Shown: piece after piece, positions 61,408 to 64,000 of the stretch
How the letters are laid out: each line of letters begins with the position of its first letter
Position numbering within the stretch: position 1 is the stretch's first letter
Source: Bradyrhizobium archetypum
GTDB lineage: Bacteria; Pseudomonadota; Alphaproteobacteria; Rhizobiales; Xanthobacteraceae
Direction of reading: 5' to 3'
DNA: 64,000 bases
Assembly (NCBI RefSeq): GCF_013114835.1
Contig: NZ_JAAVLW010000002.1
Location: 186,001-250,000, forward strand
Program-made: the position numbers and the translations under genes
Notes under the pieces: model-generated
What the model saw: the letters and a program-made list of their open reading frames with translations, nothing else
Databases searched by the model: none
What the model was told of the DNA's origin: nothing

Positions 61408-62388
61408 TTATTCCGGCTTGATGTTGGCCGCGCGGATCACCTTCGCCCATCTTTGCGTCTCGTCAACGACGAATTTTTCGAAGTCAGAGGGCGAGAGAAC
61501 AAGAGGCGTAAGGCCCAGATCGGCGTATCGCGCCTTTATGCCGGGACTTGCTAGTCCGGCATTGATATGATCGTTGAGCTTCTGGATGATCTCGGACGGT
61601 GTGCCCTTCGGCGCACCCATCCCTGCCCATCCGTTCGCCTCGTATCCAGGGACCGTTTCGGCAATGGTCGGCAGGTCCGGCATTGCGGGTGACCGCGCGG
61701 TGGTGGTCACCGCCAGCGCACGAAGCTTTCCCGCCCTGATAAATTCGAGCGACGGGGTCACACTAACGAACAAGAGTTGGACTTGACCGCTGATTGCGTC
61801 GGTGAGCGCAGGTGCCTCGCCGCGATAGGGTACGTGAACGAGGTTGACGCCAGTCATGATCTTGAACAGCTCGCCGGCCAGATGGCCCGGCGTCCCGACG
61901 CCGCCCGATGCCATGCTGATCTTGCCGGGATTGGCCTTGGCGTAGGCGAAGAAGTCCGGAACGGTTCTGGTGGGATGAGCAGGATGCATCACCATGACTT
62001 GGGGGCCATGCACGATCCCGGCGACCGGCGCAATGTCCCGGATGAAGTTGAAGCTAAGCCTGTCGTAGAGCGTTGCGTTGATTGCGTTCGGTGTTAAGGC
62101 CAAGAGGAGCGTATAGCCGTCGGCCGGTGCACGGACGACTGCCTCTGTGCCGATATTGCCGCCGGCACCCGGCCGGTTCTCGATGACGAATTGCTGGCCG
62201 AGCCGCTCCGATAACCACTGACCCATTAGACGAGCGTGAAAGTCTCCCGAGCCGCCAGCGGCAAAGCCGACGATGATGCGAACCGGCCGCGTCGGATAGG
62301 CTTGCGCTCGCGCGATGGCCGAGAGCACCGGTAGCGCGGCAGTGGCCGCAGCCAAATGCAGAAACTGCCTTCGGTGGGGAAGTTTCAT
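61408..62388 (-). CDS. Tripartite tricarboxylate-type substrate-binding protein (Bug family), Tat signal
   Basis: A 326-residue periplasmic binding protein. The signal has a twin-arginine-like start, HRRQFLHLAAATAALPVLSA, cut near ARAQA. The mature protein starts YPTRPVRIIVGFAAGGSGDF with the Bug-family segments VIENRPGAGGNIGTEAVVRA, LVHVPYRGEAPALTDAISGQ and MGAPKGTPSEIIQKLN. GGAGGG precedes ATG 62388. No permease genes accompany it, so it is an orphan, as most Bug proteins are. It shares only fold-level similarity with the TctC at 59066. Confidence 0.9.
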   Translation of the reverse strand: MKLPHRRQFLHLAAATAALPVLSAIARAQAYPTRPVRIIVGFAAGGSGDFHARLMGQWLSERLGQQFVIENRPGAGGNIGTEAVVRAPADGYTLLLALTPNAINATLYDRLSFNFIRDIAPVAGIVHGPQVMVMHPAHPTRTVPDFFAYAKANPGKISMASGGVGTPGHLAGELFKIMTGVNLVHVPYRGEAPALTDAISGQVQLLFVSVTPSLEFIRAGKLRALAVTTTARSPAMPDLPTIAETVPGYEANGWAGMGAPKGTPSEIIQKLNDHINAGLASPGIKARYADLGLTPLVLSPSDFEKFVVDETQRWAKVIRAANIKPE

Positions 62389-62733
62389 TGCAGTCCCTCC
62401 GCGGCGATGCGAACGGGCGCGAATACCCTATTGCTATTCCTGAGATCGTGGAAGGGCGATATCGCCTACTGACCCAAGGCGAAGAGGCTCGAAAGGTGCG
62501 GCAGGTCCGCTGTCAGGGGATAGACCGGACCTCTCCCGCGCGGACCTCTAACGCCGTTTGTGACCCAACTCGGACCTCCCGGGTTGACGCACACTCATTG
62601 CCGGTGCGCCACGAGCCTAGCAAATGCTGCTTGGAGCAATAGGGCCCTCTCGCAATTACCGCCCACAGGTCCCAACAAAGTGCTAGGCTTCTGTTGTTCC
62701 AGCGACGTGTTTGCTTGGTCGTTCGGAGAGCGC
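62389..62733. other. Intergenic region between divergent genes
   Basis: A 345-base gap between the orphan binding-protein gene (- strand) and the cyclase gene (+ strand). No frame has both a ribosome site and protein-like composition. It must hold both promoters, but I cannot place them with confidence. Confidence 0.4.
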
Positions 62734-64000
62734 CGTGACGGAGCAGCGGGTTCAAAGGCGATTGGCCGCGATCTTTGCCGCCGACGTGGTTGGGTATTCC
62801 GCGCTCATGCAACGCGCTGAGGAAGCCACCTACGCCGAGTTCGAGCGGCTCAAGCGCGAGGTAATCGAGCCTAGCCTCTCCCGCCACGACGGGCGACTGA
62901 TCAAGACCACGGGAGATGGCGCGTTGGCCGAGTTCGCAAGTCCGTCGGCTGCGGTGCGATGCGCGGTGGAAATACAGGAAGGCATCGCGTCAGGCCGAAG
63001 CCCCCTTAAGCTACGCATTGGGGTCAATCTCGGAGAGGTTATAGTCGCGGTTGACGGCGATCTTTTTGGCGACGGGATCAACATCGCTGTCCGGCTAGAA
63101 GGGGTCGCCGATCCGGGCGGTATCTTGCTTTCCGAAAAGGTGTACAGCGAGGTCGAGGGCAAGCTGAACGTTGGCTTCGAGGACCGGGGCGAACAGCAGC
63201 CCAAGAACATCTCCAAGCCGATCCATGCTTACGCTGTACGCGCAGGGACGTATAGCGCGCGGATCGATAGGCTGAGTGCGGCTCCGCCGCTCCCGGACAA
63301 GCCCTCCATCGCCGTGCTGCCGTTTGAGAACATGAGCGGCGATCCGGAGCAGGAGTATTTTGCCGATGGGATGGTTGAAGAAATCACCACCGCGCTCTCG
63401 CGGTTCAAATGGTTGTTCGTGATTGCTCGCAATTCGAGCTTTACGTTCAAAGGTCATGCCGGCGATGTAAAGGAAGTCGGACGTAGGCTCGGCGTGCGCT
63501 ATGTCCTTGAGGGGTCCGTACGCAAGGCGTCGGGGAAGGTTCGCATCACAGGGCAATTAATTGACGCGATTACAGGGGCGCACATTTGGGCGGACAGGTT
63601 CGAGCGTGACCTGACGGACGTATTTGCTCTACAAGACGAGGTGACAGTCGCCGTTGTCTCGGCCATTCAACCAAAATTGCTTCAAACAGAAATCGGCCTG
63701 TCGGTACGGCGGCGACCAGAGAACCTCACCGCCTATGATTGCTATCTCCGCGCTATGCAGCAGCATTACCTAACGACCCCCGAAGGGTTGGCCGAGTCGA
63801 TCAGGCTGGCGCATCGCGCTTTGGAGCTGGACCCTCGGTTCGGCTTTGTCGCTGCTCTGGCAGGTCTCTGTCACATGCAGAACGTCGCTTGGGGTCATGC
63901 TATCGATCCTCAATTCGACCGCAAGGAAGCAGTTCGGCTTATGCGCTTGGCATTGAGTATCGACGATAGTGATCCAGATACGTTAGCATGGGCTGCCTTA
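62734..64000 (+). CDS. Class III adenylate cyclase with TPR domain (3' truncated by window edge)
   Basis: GTG 62734 follows GGAGAG, and the frame is open to the window end (at least 422 residues). The cyclase domain has both metal aspartates (IFAADVVGYSALM and KTTGDGALAEF) and FGDGINIAVRLEGVADPGG. Then come the TolB/CadC-like region (PDKPSIAVLPFENMSGDPEQ, EGSVRKASGKVRITGQLIDA) and the first TPR (RLAHRALELDPRFGFVAALA). The domain order and many segments match the 21389-23155 gene closely, so the two are paralogues on opposite strands. Confidence 0.9.

Overview
The window looks like chromosomal DNA of an alphaproteobacterium of the Bradyrhizobium/Rhodopseudomonas group. Reasons are the high GC content, the cycHJKL-type cytochrome c maturation order, a glnE placed behind a DegP/two-component operon, several tripartite tricarboxylate transporter genes, and short palindromic repeats of the kind scattered through bradyrhizobial intergenic DNA. 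I see no rRNA, tRNA, CRISPR array or phage module.

Layout: (1) 1-11 kb, + strand, housekeeping: end of ccmI, then ccmE-ccmF-ccmH, a DUF1993 gene, a DegP-type protease, and a tightly overlapped response regulator/histidine kinase/glnE operon. (2) 11-20.6 kb: a TPP enzyme, small genes, a collapsed NAD-dependent formate dehydrogenase operon (pieces of fdsG, fdsB, fdhD and fdsD within 0.8 kb) beside its probable intact LysR regulator, a PAS histidine kinase and a CDF metal exporter. (3) 20.6-31 kb: repeat-rich DNA with a TPR adenylate cyclase, a methyltransferase, a secreted barrel protein, an amidohydrolase and a very large zinc-ribbon cyclase/ATPase. (4) 31-39.7 kb: a second amidohydrolase, then a PQQ alcohol dehydrogenase with the lanthanide-type Asp-x-Asp signature, its cytochrome c and a XoxJ-like periplasmic protein, followed by oxidoreductases. 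(5) 39.8-43 kb: a two-gene cassette of PPi-type phosphofructokinase and archaeal-type FBP aldolase/phosphatase, bracketed by a direct repeat of the 5' end of a nitronate monooxygenase gene and bordered by a decayed IS5-type element. (6) 43-46 kb: an ArsR/MFS divergent pair and a DUF1127 protein. (7) 46-53 kb: a type I secretion locus with two glycine-rich repeat proteins as likely cargo, an ABC exporter with an odd signature motif, a membrane-fusion protein with a duplicated N-terminus, and a LuxR-type regulator with a degenerate receiver. (8) 53-62.4 kb, all on the - strand: an oxalate-type locus with a CBS protein, an OxlT-like antiporter, a tctA-tctB-tctC transporter, an unlisted 45-residue protein, a formyl-CoA transferase remnant and a second substrate-binding protein. 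Four copies of one 17-bp operator-like motif lie upstream of genes in this stretch. (9) From 62.7 kb to the edge: a second TPR adenylate cyclase, cut by the window end.

The strongest candidates for something undescribed are the repeat-protein secretion locus at 46-52 kb and the operator-linked oxalate locus at 54.6-61.2 kb. In the latter, together with the ruined formate dehydrogenase at 14.6-15.4 kb, two successive steps of oxalate-to-CO2 metabolism are decayed at these loci while transporters, regulator and regulatory sites look intact.
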